This document shows, piece after piece, positions 45,670-54,335 of a DNA stretch of 64,000 bases. How positions within the stretch are numbered: the stretch's first letter is position 1; the number at the start of each line of letters is the position of its first letter. The notes under the pieces were generated by a model, which was not told where the DNA came from, made no database searches, and saw only the letters and a list, made by a program, of their open reading frames with translations. Source of the DNA: Paenibacillus xylanexedens (GTDB taxonomy: Bacteria > Bacillota > Bacilli > Paenibacillales > Paenibacillaceae). Location: NCBI RefSeq assembly GCF_001908275.1, contig NZ_CP018620.1, positions 5,580,001 through 5,644,000 on the forward strand, written 5' to 3'. The translations under genes were made by a program, and so were the position numbers.

Positions 45670-46083
45670 TTAACGAGCGAATGGAATCATGAAAAAATAA
45701 CTTAGCGTAGCTACAACACCCAGTCCAATGGACCAGGCTCCCGCTGTCTTACGACCATTCACATATGCATAGTAACCCAGTACGGCTGCGGCCGGTCCAA
45801 GTACGATTGACCACATGAACAAAGACGCGATCCCAAAGGCAAGTCCCATATAACCCGCAACCTTGCCTGTTGATTCCATGACCCGGTCTGCCTCATGCTT
45901 CTCAGGTACAGGCTCTGCCCGTTCGGTACCTCCAGTTCTTACGACAGTCGGAGGAGCGACCTCTGCCCCGTATTCTTCCCGATGTGCTTTTCTGGGATAA
46001 TCGACGCGCATACGCTGTTTTTCACCGTCAACATTGATTTTAGGGCGATCCTGAAAATTAAACTTATTATCGTCATTTTTCAT
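45670..46083 (-). CDS. Hypothetical two-helix membrane protein
   Basis: A 137-residue protein that I do not recognise with certainty. The first 75 residues are hydrophilic and strongly charged (QDRPKINVDGEKQRMRVDYPRK-like, cut here for length into basic and acidic patches). Two close membrane helices follow at about 77-104 and 113-133 (SLFMWSIVLGPAAAVLGYYAYVNGR). The helix pair with a conserved Gly/Pro turn resembles DUF4190-type domains. GGAGGTG precedes the ATG. It has its own terminator. Confidence 0.6.
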   Translation of the reverse strand: MKNDDNKFNFQDRPKINVDGEKQRMRVDYPRKAHREEYGAEVAPPTVVRTGGTERAEPVPEKHEADRVMESTGKVAGYMGLAFGIASLFMWSIVLGPAAAVLGYYAYVNGRKTAGAWSIGLGVVATLSYFFMIPFAR

Positions 46084-46118
46084 TGGGAAGCACCTCCGTT
46101 ATGAATAGGGATGACTGC

Positions 46119-46337
46119 TCACTTGGGTTTGAACGTGTGACAGCATGTTGCAGAGGATGTGCGTGCATGATCATGGTGATCGGAGTCAAATGTCTCACCG
46201 GCAAATTCCTCATGCAGACGACGGGTGGCATGTTGGTCGATGTCAATCATGATGGCATCAGCGTGGCAGAAGTTGTTCTCTCCCCAAAAGTTGCAGTTGG
46301 AGACGCTGCATTTGACAATTGGTTTGTCTTGGCTCAT
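46119..46337 (-). CDS. DUF1540-family cysteine-rich small protein
   Basis: A 72-residue protein with the DUF1540 pattern near the N-terminus: VKCSVSNCNFWGENNFCHAD gives C-x4-C-x7-C-x-A, followed by IMIDIDQHATR. Two more adjacent cysteines (TCCHTF) and several histidines lie in the C-terminal half, giving a likely metal-binding site. Function is unknown; the family is common in spore formers and clostridia. GAGGTG eight bases before the ATG supports the start. Confidence 0.75.
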   Translation of the reverse strand: MSQDKPIVKCSVSNCNFWGENNFCHADAIMIDIDQHATRRLHEEFAGETFDSDHHDHARTSSATCCHTFKPK

Positions 46338-46445
46338 TTTTTATCACCTCGACTACTATTGTCTCCCCGCCACAAACCTGATATTCCCCGTCAAAATGCC
46401 AGATGATGACATGATCACACTTCGTCTGATTCTCACTAAAAACAC

Positions 46446-46470
46446 AAAAAAACCGCCACAAGGGCGGTTT
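46446..46470 (-). terminator. Terminator of the YpuI-like gene
   Basis: AACCGCC and GGCGGTT form a perfect stem with a five-base loop; seven T residues follow on the minus strand (46446-46452). Confidence 0.92.
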
Positions 46471-46502
46471 CGTCCAATTTCATATTCAGGTTAAAACGTT
46501 AA

Positions 46503-47009
46503 TTAGGCGTGATTCCGTTGATTTTGCATACGGCGCTGAGTCAGGTAATCACTTTCATAATATGCCAGATCATCGCGCAATTCTTCGTACGTTTTGGAAA
46601 CCTCAAGAATGACATCCCGTACTGCACGGATTGGCTTGTCACGGAAACGAATGGCATCTTGTCCTGTGTAAGCGTATCTTCCGTCTTCGGAATAACATTC
46701 ATTTTTGGGATAGAAAAAGCTGTTTACGCATTGGTGATACGTATTATAAAGAGCCTTTTCGGCAAAATCGACATCAAAGTTGGCACGACGCAGCACAACG
46801 CCAAGTTTTTCGTAAGAAACTTCAGAAAAAACGAGCAAATGACGGAGATCTGAAAGAAATCCTTTGTAGAAGGCTGTTGATTCTTCCGTCTGATTCTGAT
46901 CCAGTTCAGGCAAAGCATTCTCATTCAAAAAATTTTCAATCCGATCGATAGCCGGTTTTAACTTTTCCCTAGTTGACTCACATGTTTTCTGTACATTGGC
47001 TGCTGACAT
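46503..47009 (-). CDS. YpuI-like (DUF3907) protein
   Basis: A 168-residue soluble, largely helical protein with no signal peptide. Stretches such as FYKGFLSDLRHLLVFSEVSYEKL, YHQCVNSFFYPKNECYSEDGRYAYTGQDAIRF and FRDKPIRAVRDVILEVSKTYEELR fit my recollection of the DUF3907/YpuI family of Bacillales, which has no known function. GGGGGAG precedes the ATG. A strong terminator follows, so it is monocistronic. Confidence 0.6.
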   Translation of the reverse strand: MSAANVQKTCESTREKLKPAIDRIENFLNENALPELDQNQTEESTAFYKGFLSDLRHLLVFSEVSYEKLGVVLRRANFDVDFAEKALYNTYHQCVNSFFYPKNECYSEDGRYAYTGQDAIRFRDKPIRAVRDVILEVSKTYEELRDDLAYYESDYLTQRRMQNQRNHA

Positions 47010-47292
47010 AAAGGTAGCTCCCCCTTAAATAAGTCCTTACATATAGGTCGGCCAACGGTGGTTTTCCCCTGACCTTTGAATTCTCAGCTATAATCCTACC
47101 ATAAAAAGATGACGAGCGGTATCCCTTAATCATGCTTTCCGCTTCTGCCGTTAAACATGCCTATTATACGCAGTTAGACTCGAACCCGCCTGCATAAAAA
47201 TATCCGCTTTTTCTAACGATAGATATAACCAGTGACAACGACGAAGCACTGTTAATGATTGTCCAAAATGAACGAAGGAGGTTCCATCCACC

Positions 47293-49167
47293 ATGTCCAG
47301 ACCGAAATGGATTAACTGGGCCCTTGCAGCTGGTGCAGGAGCACTCGCCCTGACGCTCTTGCTTCCAACATCCAATCGTCCCGAACCTAAGCCAAGTGCC
47401 CTGTCCAACTCTGCTCATGAAGAGCACACGAGTAAGCAGCGTCTGAAAGTGCAGGATATCAAGGCAACCGATCTTCTGACCCGTATGGATGCCAAGCAAC
47501 ATCTCAGTATCATGCTGAAGAAAACCGCCACAATGAATGCTGCGCAGGTTAGCCGATATGTGAATGATCTCCAAAGTTCACATGAACATATCAGATCCAT
47601 TCATCTCATGAATACCAATGGCTCTTTTAACAAGCCCTTTGATCACGCCTCCACACAAGGAAGCAAGTTGGAACAACAGAAGCTTCAACATTCGCTCAAC
47701 CTTGCCAAAAAAGCGGTAAACAAACGTCAAAGTTTTGAATCCTCTTCTTTTCCTTTGGGAAAAGAAAAATACTTTGTTATGGGGCAACCCTCCAAAGATG
47801 GCAAAAGAGCTGTAATTGCCTTGTTCAGTCAGAACGTATTAAATGCTGTTGAACAACATCAGCGCAAAAATCTCCGCATGATCCCTTATCCGCGTGAGGG
47901 TAAATTCAAAATTGAGTCTGTTCACCCGGATACGCTTAACGAAATTACAGTGAAGACCGGACATGATAATGCAAATGCCAGTCATTTTTATGAAAATGAG
48001 ATCGTCATCCGTTTTCGCCAAGATCCCGGTGAACGGGATATACGTATCATTAAATCCGATCTGAGAGCGCAATCTGCGCGCAAGCTGGGATACACGTATG
48101 TTTTTCGGTCAGAACACATGAGTTACAAACAATTGCATAGTTATTTCGAAAGCAAATGGAATCCACTTTATATGGAACCCCACTATATGTATTTAACCAA
48201 TGATACTGTAACTGAACAAACAGATGTAACGATACCCAATGACATTTTGTTCTCCGATTATCAGTGGAACCTGCCTGCGATTGAGACAAATAGAGGTTGG
48301 AATATTACCAAGGGAAACAAAGATGTCATCGTAGCAGTGGTCGACACGGGGGTTGATATGAATCATCCTGACCTGAAGGGCAAGCTCCTTGAGGGTTATA
48401 ATGTGGTCGAGCCGGGAAGCCAACCGATGGATGATGTGGGACATGGAACACACGTCGCAGGCATTATCGGAGCTATTGTCAACAATAATGAAGGCGTGGC
48501 AGGCATGAGTTGGTATAACAAGGTACTACCGGTTAAAGTACTCGACAACTCAGGTTCTGGTACCACGTATGCCGTTGCCGAAGGCATCATCTGGGCAGCC
48601 GATCATGGAGCCAAGGTTATCAACATGAGTCTCGGCAATTATGCTGATGCGCAATTTCTTCATGATGCCATTAAATACGCTTTTGACCGGGATATCGTCC
48701 TGATTGCAGCCACGGGGAACGATAATACCGAGCGTCCAGGATACCCTGCTGCTTATCCGGAAGTATTTGCCGTATCTGCTACGGACCCGGATATGAGCAA
48801 AGCTTCCTATTCCAACTACGGGGACTATGTGGATGTGATGGCTCCGGGGTCCAGTATCGCCAGTACCTATCCAAACAATCAGTATGCGGCCTTGTCTGGA
48901 ACGTCCATGGCCAGCCCTCATGTAGCCGCACTTGCAGGTTTGATTCGTTCGTTGAACCCGGACTTGACCAACACGGAAGTGATGGATTTGATGCGCCAAA
49001 GTGTTATTGACCTCGGTGATCCGGGTCACGATAAGTATTTCGGCTATGGGCAAATCGATGTCTATAAGGCACTGCAGGCCGCATCAGGCAACAGCGCTCC
49101 TTTGCAGTTCTGGCCGCAACATGTCAGACAACAAATGGATAATACGATGAAAAAGTATACGCAGTAA
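47293..49167 (+). CDS. Subtilisin-like serine protease (S8) with long N-terminal region
   Basis: A 624-residue exported or membrane-anchored protease. One N-terminal hydrophobic segment (about 8-24) is followed by a region of roughly 300 residues with a propeptide-like fold in its second half (ENEIVIRFRQDPGERDIRII). The catalytic domain contains Asp in VVDTGVDMNHPD (about 351), His in DVGHGTHVAGI (about 384), Asn in AATGNDN (about 476) and Ser in LSGTSMASPHVAAL (about 538). All triad residues are present, so it should be active. The substrate is unknown. AAGGAGG lies eleven bases before the ATG. It is convergent with the coat protein gene. Confidence 0.9.
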   Translation: MSRPKWINWALAAGAGALALTLLLPTSNRPEPKPSALSNSAHEEHTSKQRLKVQDIKATDLLTRMDAKQHLSIMLKKTATMNAAQVSRYVNDLQSSHEHIRSIHLMNTNGSFNKPFDHASTQGSKLEQQKLQHSLNLAKKAVNKRQSFESSSFPLGKEKYFVMGQPSKDGKRAVIALFSQNVLNAVEQHQRKNLRMIPYPREGKFKIESVHPDTLNEITVKTGHDNANASHFYENEIVIRFRQDPGERDIRIIKSDLRAQSARKLGYTYVFRSEHMSYKQLHSYFESKWNPLYMEPHYMYLTNDTVTEQTDVTIPNDILFSDYQWNLPAIETNRGWNITKGNKDVIVAVVDTGVDMNHPDLKGKLLEGYNVVEPGSQPMDDVGHGTHVAGIIGAIVNNNEGVAGMSWYNKVLPVKVLDNSGSGTTYAVAEGIIWAADHGAKVINMSLGNYADAQFLHDAIKYAFDRDIVLIAATGNDNTERPGYPAAYPEVFAVSATDPDMSKASYSNYGDYVDVMAPGSSIASTYPNNQYAALSGTSMASPHVAALAGLIRSLNPDLTNTEVMDLMRQSVIDLGDPGHDKYFGYGQIDVYKALQAASGNSAPLQFWPQHVRQQMDNTMKKYTQ

Positions 49168-49196
49168 GCGTAATGAGGATAATCTGTAAAAAATAC

Positions 49197-49221
49197 AAAA
49201 GCAGCTGCGCCCCGGGGCGTA
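49197..49221. terminator. Bidirectional terminator between the subtilase and cotD-like genes
   Basis: AAAAGCAGC pairs with GCTGC(T)CTTTT around a CGCCCCGGGGCG core. T-rich flanks occur on both strands. Confidence 0.8.
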
Positions 49222-49268
49222 CGCTGCTCTTTTGGTTTATATCCAATTCCCCGGGGCACCCGCTGCGA

Positions 49269-49526
49269 TTAGCGTTTGCGAGAAGTTGTGCGGGCTTTGC
49301 TTGATTTTTTCACGGATTTTTTCTTCGGATTATGGCTGGATACATAACAAGGGTCTTCTTCTTTGACAACAACAGGATACATGTGGTGATGAATCGGAAC
49401 ACAGTGATGTTTTTTGATCACTTCAATCGGGTGGATTACAGGCACGATTTGTGGGATGTAATAATCCTCAACAACCTGGATCGGGTCACAGACAATCGGG
49501 CAAAGCGGTGGACAGTAATGGTTCAT
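49269..49526 (-). CDS. CotD-like spore coat protein
   Basis: An 85-residue protein rich in His, Pro, Val and Cys (NHYCPPLCPIVCDPIQVVED, then KKHHCVPIHHHMYPVVV), ending in a basic Lys/Ser tail (KKKSVKKSSKARTTSRKR). The CPPxCPIV start and repeated His clusters match the CotD inner coat family. A 75-base upstream extension of the frame is left out: GGGAG is placed before the ATG at 49526, and homologues begin here. A loose sigma-K-like -10 may lie upstream, but I cannot assign it firmly. It would be made late in the mother cell. Confidence 0.75.
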   Translation of the reverse strand: MNHYCPPLCPIVCDPIQVVEDYYIPQIVPVIHPIEVIKKHHCVPIHHHMYPVVVKEEDPCYVSSHNPKKKSVKKSSKARTTSRKR

Positions 49527-49612
49527 TTCAAAACCAACTCCCTTTCTGGTGATACTATAACCTATTGCAACAGATCGAAAGTGGATTGGATGTATGTCCA
49601 TAGTCCGAAAAA

Positions 49613-51133
49613 TTATATGAGCGGTAGCCTGTCCGCCACTGTCCCACCCTGCCCAGGTGTTACTCTGTCAATGACTTGGCACAGTACACGAAGTCCCTCA
49701 CACAAAAGCTCAACGTTTGTTACAGTGAAGCAGATACGCAGACTTGGTGTATCCATCTCCCCTACATAACAGGCTGAACCGGGGAGGAAAGAGACCCCTG
49801 CAGCAAGTGACTGATGATGCAACTCACGCATATCCAAGTTACTCGGAAGTTGGAGCCACAGATTGAGTCCTCCCTCTGGCAAGCGCCATTGCATGCCCAT
49901 AGTAGCATGCTCTTCCAGCACTTCAGATGCTGCGCACAAGCGAGAATACAATTCATCCCTCAATAGGGATACATAGGCACCGTACTGATTCTGAATGAAA
50001 GATTGCAGTGCCTTTTGTGTAAGCAGCGGACTCCCCAGATCCGCCGTAGATTTCGCGGCCACAAGCCGGGTCAATACACTTCCGTCTGCGATGGCGCAGG
50101 CTATACGGCAACCGGGAGACAACACCTTGCTGAAGCTTTTAATATATACGACATGACCTGTCCCATCCATCGATTTAATGGAAGCCGGGGGAGGGTCCCG
50201 AAAATAAAGATCTGCAAACGGATCGTCCTCCAGAATGAGGCAGTGGTAACTTTGCGCGAGATTAAGAAGTTGTGCTCGTCTTCTTGCACTCATCGTGATA
50301 CCTGTTGGATTGTGATAGGTCGGGATCGTATAGATCAGCTTGGGCGGATAGGTATCACATAATCGGGTCAACAGATCAATACGCATGCCTTCGTCATCCA
50401 TCGGGACCGTAATGATCTTCGCGCCTCTACTCGTAAATACATCAATGGCTCCGGTATAGCTTGGTGCCTCCATGTATACAACATTCCCAGGTCCGACAAA
50501 AGTTCGTGCCACAAGATCGATCCCCTGCTGAGCACCACTTGTAATTAACATGCGTTCAGGTGCAGCCTGTAGTCCACGCTCGGCAAAGTGTTCGGCCAAG
50601 ATCTGTCTAAGCTCCCGATCCCCCTGAAAAGATCCGTAAGCTGCCATACGCTCTGTATGATCAGAGGAGAGTCGGTAGGCGCTGTCGATAATCTCTCGTG
50701 TAGGCAACAGTTCAGGCTGAATCGCTGACATATGAAGTTCATACCGCACTTGAGGTGACGTATCAAAATGTCTCCAGAGCTGGGCTCGCGGTAAATAATC
50801 CACCAGTGCCATCTGCCAATTCCATGACGTACTGGATTCACTGTTGGCATTGTTTCGCTGCGTTCGGTCCACATCCTCCATCTGATCCACGTTCAATGTA
50901 CCTCTCACATAACAACCTTTCCCCTGGGAGCAGGTGATCAATTGAATCGCTTCAAGTTCAGCATACGCTTTGGATACAGTGACCAGGCTGACACCCAAAT
51001 CCGCGGTCATTTTACGAACAGAAGGAAGTCTGGTTCCGGGTTCAATGAGTCCTGATCTGATGCGATCGGCAATCGTTAGCGCAATCTGCACGTACAATTT
51101 GGTACTGCTTCCCCGCTTTAATTCAATATGCAT
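49613..51133 (-). CDS. MocR-type regulator (GntR domain fused to PLP aminotransferase)
   Basis: A 506-residue protein. An N-terminal GntR winged-helix domain (KLYVQIALTIADRIRSGLIEPGTRLPSVRKM, then SLVTVSKAYAELEA) is joined through a linker to a fold-type I aminotransferase domain. That domain shows TSGAQQGIDLV, PTYHNPTGITMS, ILEDDPFADLYF and the PLP-lysine SFSKVLSPGCRIAC. MocR proteins sense a PLP-linked ligand and usually regulate a neighbouring, divergent enzyme gene, as here. The intergenic region carries four copies of CTGTTAT. The ATG at 51133 has GGGGGAG five bases upstream and removes a ten-residue non-homologous extension. Confidence 0.92.
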   Translation of the reverse strand: MHIELKRGSSTKLYVQIALTIADRIRSGLIEPGTRLPSVRKMTADLGVSLVTVSKAYAELEAIQLITCSQGKGCYVRGTLNVDQMEDVDRTQRNNANSESSTSWNWQMALVDYLPRAQLWRHFDTSPQVRYELHMSAIQPELLPTREIIDSAYRLSSDHTERMAAYGSFQGDRELRQILAEHFAERGLQAAPERMLITSGAQQGIDLVARTFVGPGNVVYMEAPSYTGAIDVFTSRGAKIITVPMDDEGMRIDLLTRLCDTYPPKLIYTIPTYHNPTGITMSARRRAQLLNLAQSYHCLILEDDPFADLYFRDPPPASIKSMDGTGHVVYIKSFSKVLSPGCRIACAIADGSVLTRLVAAKSTADLGSPLLTQKALQSFIQNQYGAYVSLLRDELYSRLCAASEVLEEHATMGMQWRLPEGGLNLWLQLPSNLDMRELHHQSLAAGVSFLPGSACYVGEMDTPSLRICFTVTNVELLCEGLRVLCQVIDRVTPGQGGTVADRLPLI

Positions 51134-51147
51134 ATGTGCTCCCCCAA

Positions 51148-51226
51148 CTGTTATGATCTTCATTTTACTGTTATAGTGTAGTCCGTCTATTATAGTTTAT
51201 AATATCAGTATAACAGTGAATAACAG
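51148..51226. promoter_or_regulatory. Putative MocR operator array and divergent promoters
   Basis: CTGTTAT occurs twice on the plus strand (51148-51154 and 51168-51174, exactly 20 bases apart) and twice as its complement ATAACAG (51210-51216 and 51220-51226, exactly 10 bases apart). Between the pairs lie TATAAT hexamers for both directions: plus at 51198-51203 and minus at 51189-51194. This is the layout expected for an autoregulated MocR pair. Confidence 0.75.
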
Positions 51227-51240
51227 GAGATGAGAATAAC

Positions 51241-52470
51241 ATGAGTATCCCTTGGTCCAAAATGGCACAAAACACCCCGTCCTCTGTCGTTCGCGACATG
51301 CTCCAGGCCGCTCAGGCACCTGGAATGATCTCACTAGCCGGTGGATTACCAGCCCAGACTTCATTCCCGCTGGAAGCCATCCGCGTTGCATATGAAAAAG
51401 TATTTATGAGCGGAGCAGCCGCTCTTCAATATGCGGAGACTGAGGGTTACCGTCCTCTTCGCGCCAAAATCGCCGAACGTCTTGAATCCAAGGGCATTCC
51501 CGCTTCACCCGATCACATGCTTCTCACTACAGGTTCACAGCAATCCATTGACTTGGTTTGCCGCATCCTTCTCGACCCGGGTGACCGCGTATTGGTTGAA
51601 TCACCAACCTACCTCGCTGCTCTGCAAGTCATTCATTCCTATCAGGCTGAATCTCACGGCGTAGCCTGTGATGATCACGGCATGTTGCCTGAATCTCTGG
51701 AGGAACAGCTCCAGTTGCATCGTCCAAAACTTGTCTATATTAATCCCACGTTCTCCAATCCTACGGGAAAAGTATGGTCGCGAGAAAGAAGACAGCAGGC
51801 TGTGGATCTGTGCCGCAAGTATGGTGTACTCATTCTGGAAGATGATCCCTATGGTGAAATTCGGTTTAATCCGGAGCAATTGGATGTCCCTGCTCTCGCA
51901 GAACTGGATGCAGTATCCTATGACGGCCCTTCCAACGTTATCTACACCAGTACATTCTCCAAAACGGTAGCGCCTGGCCTTCGTACGGGCTGGATACTGG
52001 CTGCTCCCGATATTGTCAAAATGGCAGCACGAGCCAAACAAGGTGCCGACTTGCACTCCAGCAGCATTGACCAAAGAGCGCTTCATGCACTGCTTGAATC
52101 TTTCGATCTGGATGCGCATATCCGCCATATTTCAGAGGATTACGAACAACGCATGAAAACACTGACTACTCTTATGGCAGCCAAAGCTTGGGAAGGCATC
52201 TCGTGGAATTCACCACAAGGTGGCATGTTCTTGTGGCTGCAATTGCCTGAAGGCATGCTTGCAAGCAATCTGTTCACTTACGGTATCCAGGAGAAAGTGT
52301 GCATTGTGCCAGGTGATTCCTTCTATGCAGGTACACCAGAGTTAAACCGCATGCGGATCAACTTTACTCATACGGACCCTGAGCTCCTTCCGGAAGCCGT
52401 GGAAAGAATGGATCGCGCCATCCAACGTTGGCATGCTTCCTTAACATCCGACAGTGTTGTTACACTGTAA
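51241..52470 (+). CDS. PLP-dependent aminotransferase (class I/II, 2-aminoadipate/LysN type)
   Basis: A 409-residue cytoplasmic enzyme of the aminotransferase subgroup close to MocR C-terminal domains. Visible motifs are ISLAGGLPAQTSFPLEAIR, QYAETEGYRPLRAKIAER, TTGSQQSIDLVCRIL, INPTFSNPTGKVWS, LILEDDPYGEIRF and the PLP-lysine STFSKTVAPGLRTGWI. Substrate cannot be read from sequence; relatives act on aminoadipate, aromatic or branched-chain amino acids. It is divergently paired with the MocR regulator and probably controlled by it. AGGAG precedes the ATG. Confidence 0.9.
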   Translation: MSIPWSKMAQNTPSSVVRDMLQAAQAPGMISLAGGLPAQTSFPLEAIRVAYEKVFMSGAAALQYAETEGYRPLRAKIAERLESKGIPASPDHMLLTTGSQQSIDLVCRILLDPGDRVLVESPTYLAALQVIHSYQAESHGVACDDHGMLPESLEEQLQLHRPKLVYINPTFSNPTGKVWSRERRQQAVDLCRKYGVLILEDDPYGEIRFNPEQLDVPALAELDAVSYDGPSNVIYTSTFSKTVAPGLRTGWILAAPDIVKMAARAKQGADLHSSSIDQRALHALLESFDLDAHIRHISEDYEQRMKTLTTLMAAKAWEGISWNSPQGGMFLWLQLPEGMLASNLFTYGIQEKVCIVPGDSFYAGTPELNRMRINFTHTDPELLPEAVERMDRAIQRWHASLTSDSVVTL

Positions 52471-52537
52471 TGAACTGTCATAAACGTTTGACTATTTCAT
52501 TAGCGTATGAAGGTTAATAACTTGACATGAGAAACAA

Positions 52538-52578
52538 AAATAAGGCGGCAGGCCCGAGAACCTCGGAACTGCCGCCTT
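52538..52578. terminator. Bidirectional terminator between the aminotransferase and rnpB
   Basis: AATAAGGCGGCAG pairs with CTGCCGCCTTATT, with an inner CCGAG/CTCGG stem. TTATTTTT follows on both strands. Confidence 0.92.
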
Positions 52579-52715
52579 ATTTTTATAGAACCTGTTATCA
52601 ACAGGAGTTATGTTTTTTCAGATGTTCATGGGTCCTTCTGATCAGTCAGGCCATCGGATGATTCATACGAGTTGTCCTCGACTGATAGGTGGACTACATG
52701 GTGTTGCAATAGTGT

Positions 52716-53146
52716 TGTTGTTGCAGTTAGGAAAGCTTACCGTAAGCCGGGTTCTGTGCTCTTCGTGGTTCATACGGGAACTACCCTCCCACCAGAAGCG
52801 ACAATCATCTATCTAGGCCATACATTGCTGCACAGCTCAAGCGACCAACCTAGACACACCTCGGGCTAAGGTTGCCTCCTCCGAAGAGGCGGCTGTGTCC
52901 CATTAGGTCTTGCTCCAGATGGGGTTTACCAGGAACGAAGTCACCAGCGTTCCTCGGGGTCTCTTACACCTCGGTTCCATCCTTGCCTGTGCCGGAAAAT
53001 CCGGCCATCGGCGGTCCATTTCTGTGGCACTATCCTTCAACTCGCGCTGACTGGACGTTATCCAGCATCCTGCCCTGTGGAGCCCGGACTTTCCTCTCGT
53101 GGCAACAAAGGCCACCAGCGATTGTCTGTCAAGCTTTCCGAACAAC
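52716..53146 (-). ncRNA. rnpB: RNase P RNA (class A-like)
   Basis: The minus strand contains the universal RNase P core: GAGGAAAGTCCGGGCTCC near the 5' end (P4 5' strand and flank), CAGAAA followed by ACCGCCGATGGCC, GTAAGAG, and AGAACCCGGCTTAC near the 3' end. P1 is formed by GGAAAGCTT near 53137 and AAGCTTTCC at 52730-52738. The text follows the E. coli (class A) order, including the GGGCAGG and GGAGCAAG segments, rather than the B. subtilis class B pattern. The RNA cleaves tRNA 5' leaders together with RnpA. The 3' boundary is approximate. Short open frames inside are not genes. Confidence 0.93.
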
Positions 53147-53153
53147 ATTACAT

Positions 53154-53182
53154 AGTATACAGGCATTTAGGTTCCCAGACAA
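53154..53182 (-). promoter_or_regulatory. rnpB promoter
   Basis: Minus-strand TTGTCT (53177-53182), 17 bases, TATACT (53154-53159), placing the start of transcription seven to eight bases later at the predicted 5' end of P1. Confidence 0.75.
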
Positions 53183-53219
53183 GCTTAATATTACTGGGAG
53201 CTGCACATCAACGATCTTT

Positions 53220-54335
53220 TTAGATAAACTGGAATACTTCCGTATTTACCTCTGAAGCTGTAACTTGCGTATCATATCGTTTTTCTTCCAAACGGGAACG
53301 AAGCCAATCCGCTGTTTTTGGTTTCATAATCTTCTCGGAATTATGTCCCGGGTCGATGATACACATACCTGCCATTAACGCATCATGAGCCGTGTGGTAA
53401 TCGATATCTCCAGTCACAATAACATCCGCACCTTTGAAGCGGGCAGTGAGCGCGTAACGGCTGCCAGAGCCGCCAAGAACCGCTGCTTTTTTGATCTGCT
53501 TGTTCAGATCTCCTACTACCCGCACATGAGGCACATTGAATTGGGTCTTCACGACCTCCACTAGCTCACCTAATGTCTTAGGCTCCCTAAGGGGTCCCAA
53601 GCGTCCCAGACCGAGCGTACGGCCCTTTAAATCCATTGCATACAGGTCATAGGCCACTTCCTCATACGGATGAGCCTTAAGCATCGCCTGAACGACCTTA
53701 CTTCTCAGACTTTGGGGTACGATGGTCTCAATCCGCATTTCTTCCACACGTTCCATCTGCCCTTGGGTACCGATAAACGGTTGAGTCCCTTCACCAGGTA
53801 CAAACGTTCCTGTACCTTCCGTGTTAAAGCTGCACTTGTTGTATTGACCGATACTCCCCGCTCCGGCTTCCAGAATGGCCTGAAGAACCTGTTCATGATG
53901 GGTACGAGGCACAAACACAGCCAGCTTGTACAGATGATCTGTGTGTACATCTTCCAGCGATTCTTTACTCTCGATGCCAAGTGCCTCGGCCATCCAGTCA
54001 TTCATACCACCCTCGGCCACATCCAGGTTTGTATGACTAATATAGACAGCAATATCATGCTTAATCAGCTTTTCATACAATTTACCCATAGGTGTATCTG
54101 TACTCAGTGACTTAACCGGACGGAAAATGATGGCGTGATGAGCGATAATCAGGTTGGCTCCAATGCGAATCGCTTCGTCCACCACTTCATCCGTCACATC
54201 TAAAGCTACTAACACGTGACGGATTTCTTTTTGCAAACTGCCGAGCTGGAGACCAATTCGGTCATCCGGTACAGCCAGATGTTTGGGAGCGAGTTGCTCC
54301 ATCAGTTGAATTACAGTTTGACCTTTGGCAAACAT
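53220..54335 (-). CDS. yqfO: Nif3-like dinuclear metal centre protein (YqfO)
   Basis: A 371-residue cytoplasmic protein of the NIF3/DUF34 family. Two Nif3 halves supply metal ligands (NLIIAHHAIIFRP near residue 62 and VTGDIDYHTAHDALMAGMCIID near 320), separated by a PII-like insert domain (DHLYKLAVFVPRTHHEQVLQAILEAGAGSIGQYNKC) seen in Bacillus YqfO. Biochemical role is unsettled; GTP cyclohydrolase-like activity has been suggested for relatives. It overlaps the end of trmK by 25 bases, the B. subtilis yqfN-yqfO arrangement. Confidence 0.93.
   Translation of the reverse strand: MFAKGQTVIQLMEQLAPKHLAVPDDRIGLQLGSLQKEIRHVLVALDVTDEVVDEAIRIGANLIIAHHAIIFRPVKSLSTDTPMGKLYEKLIKHDIAVYISHTNLDVAEGGMNDWMAEALGIESKESLEDVHTDHLYKLAVFVPRTHHEQVLQAILEAGAGSIGQYNKCSFNTEGTGTFVPGEGTQPFIGTQGQMERVEEMRIETIVPQSLRSKVVQAMLKAHPYEEVAYDLYAMDLKGRTLGLGRLGPLREPKTLGELVEVVKTQFNVPHVRVVGDLNKQIKKAAVLGGSGSRYALTARFKGADVIVTGDIDYHTAHDALMAGMCIIDPGHNSEKIMKPKTADWLRSRLEEKRYDTQVTASEVNTEVFQFI

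Noticed and set aside
52872..53255. Open frame of 127 codons in the rnpB region
   Set aside because: It overlaps the RNase P RNA on the opposite strand, and its translation has no protein-like features.
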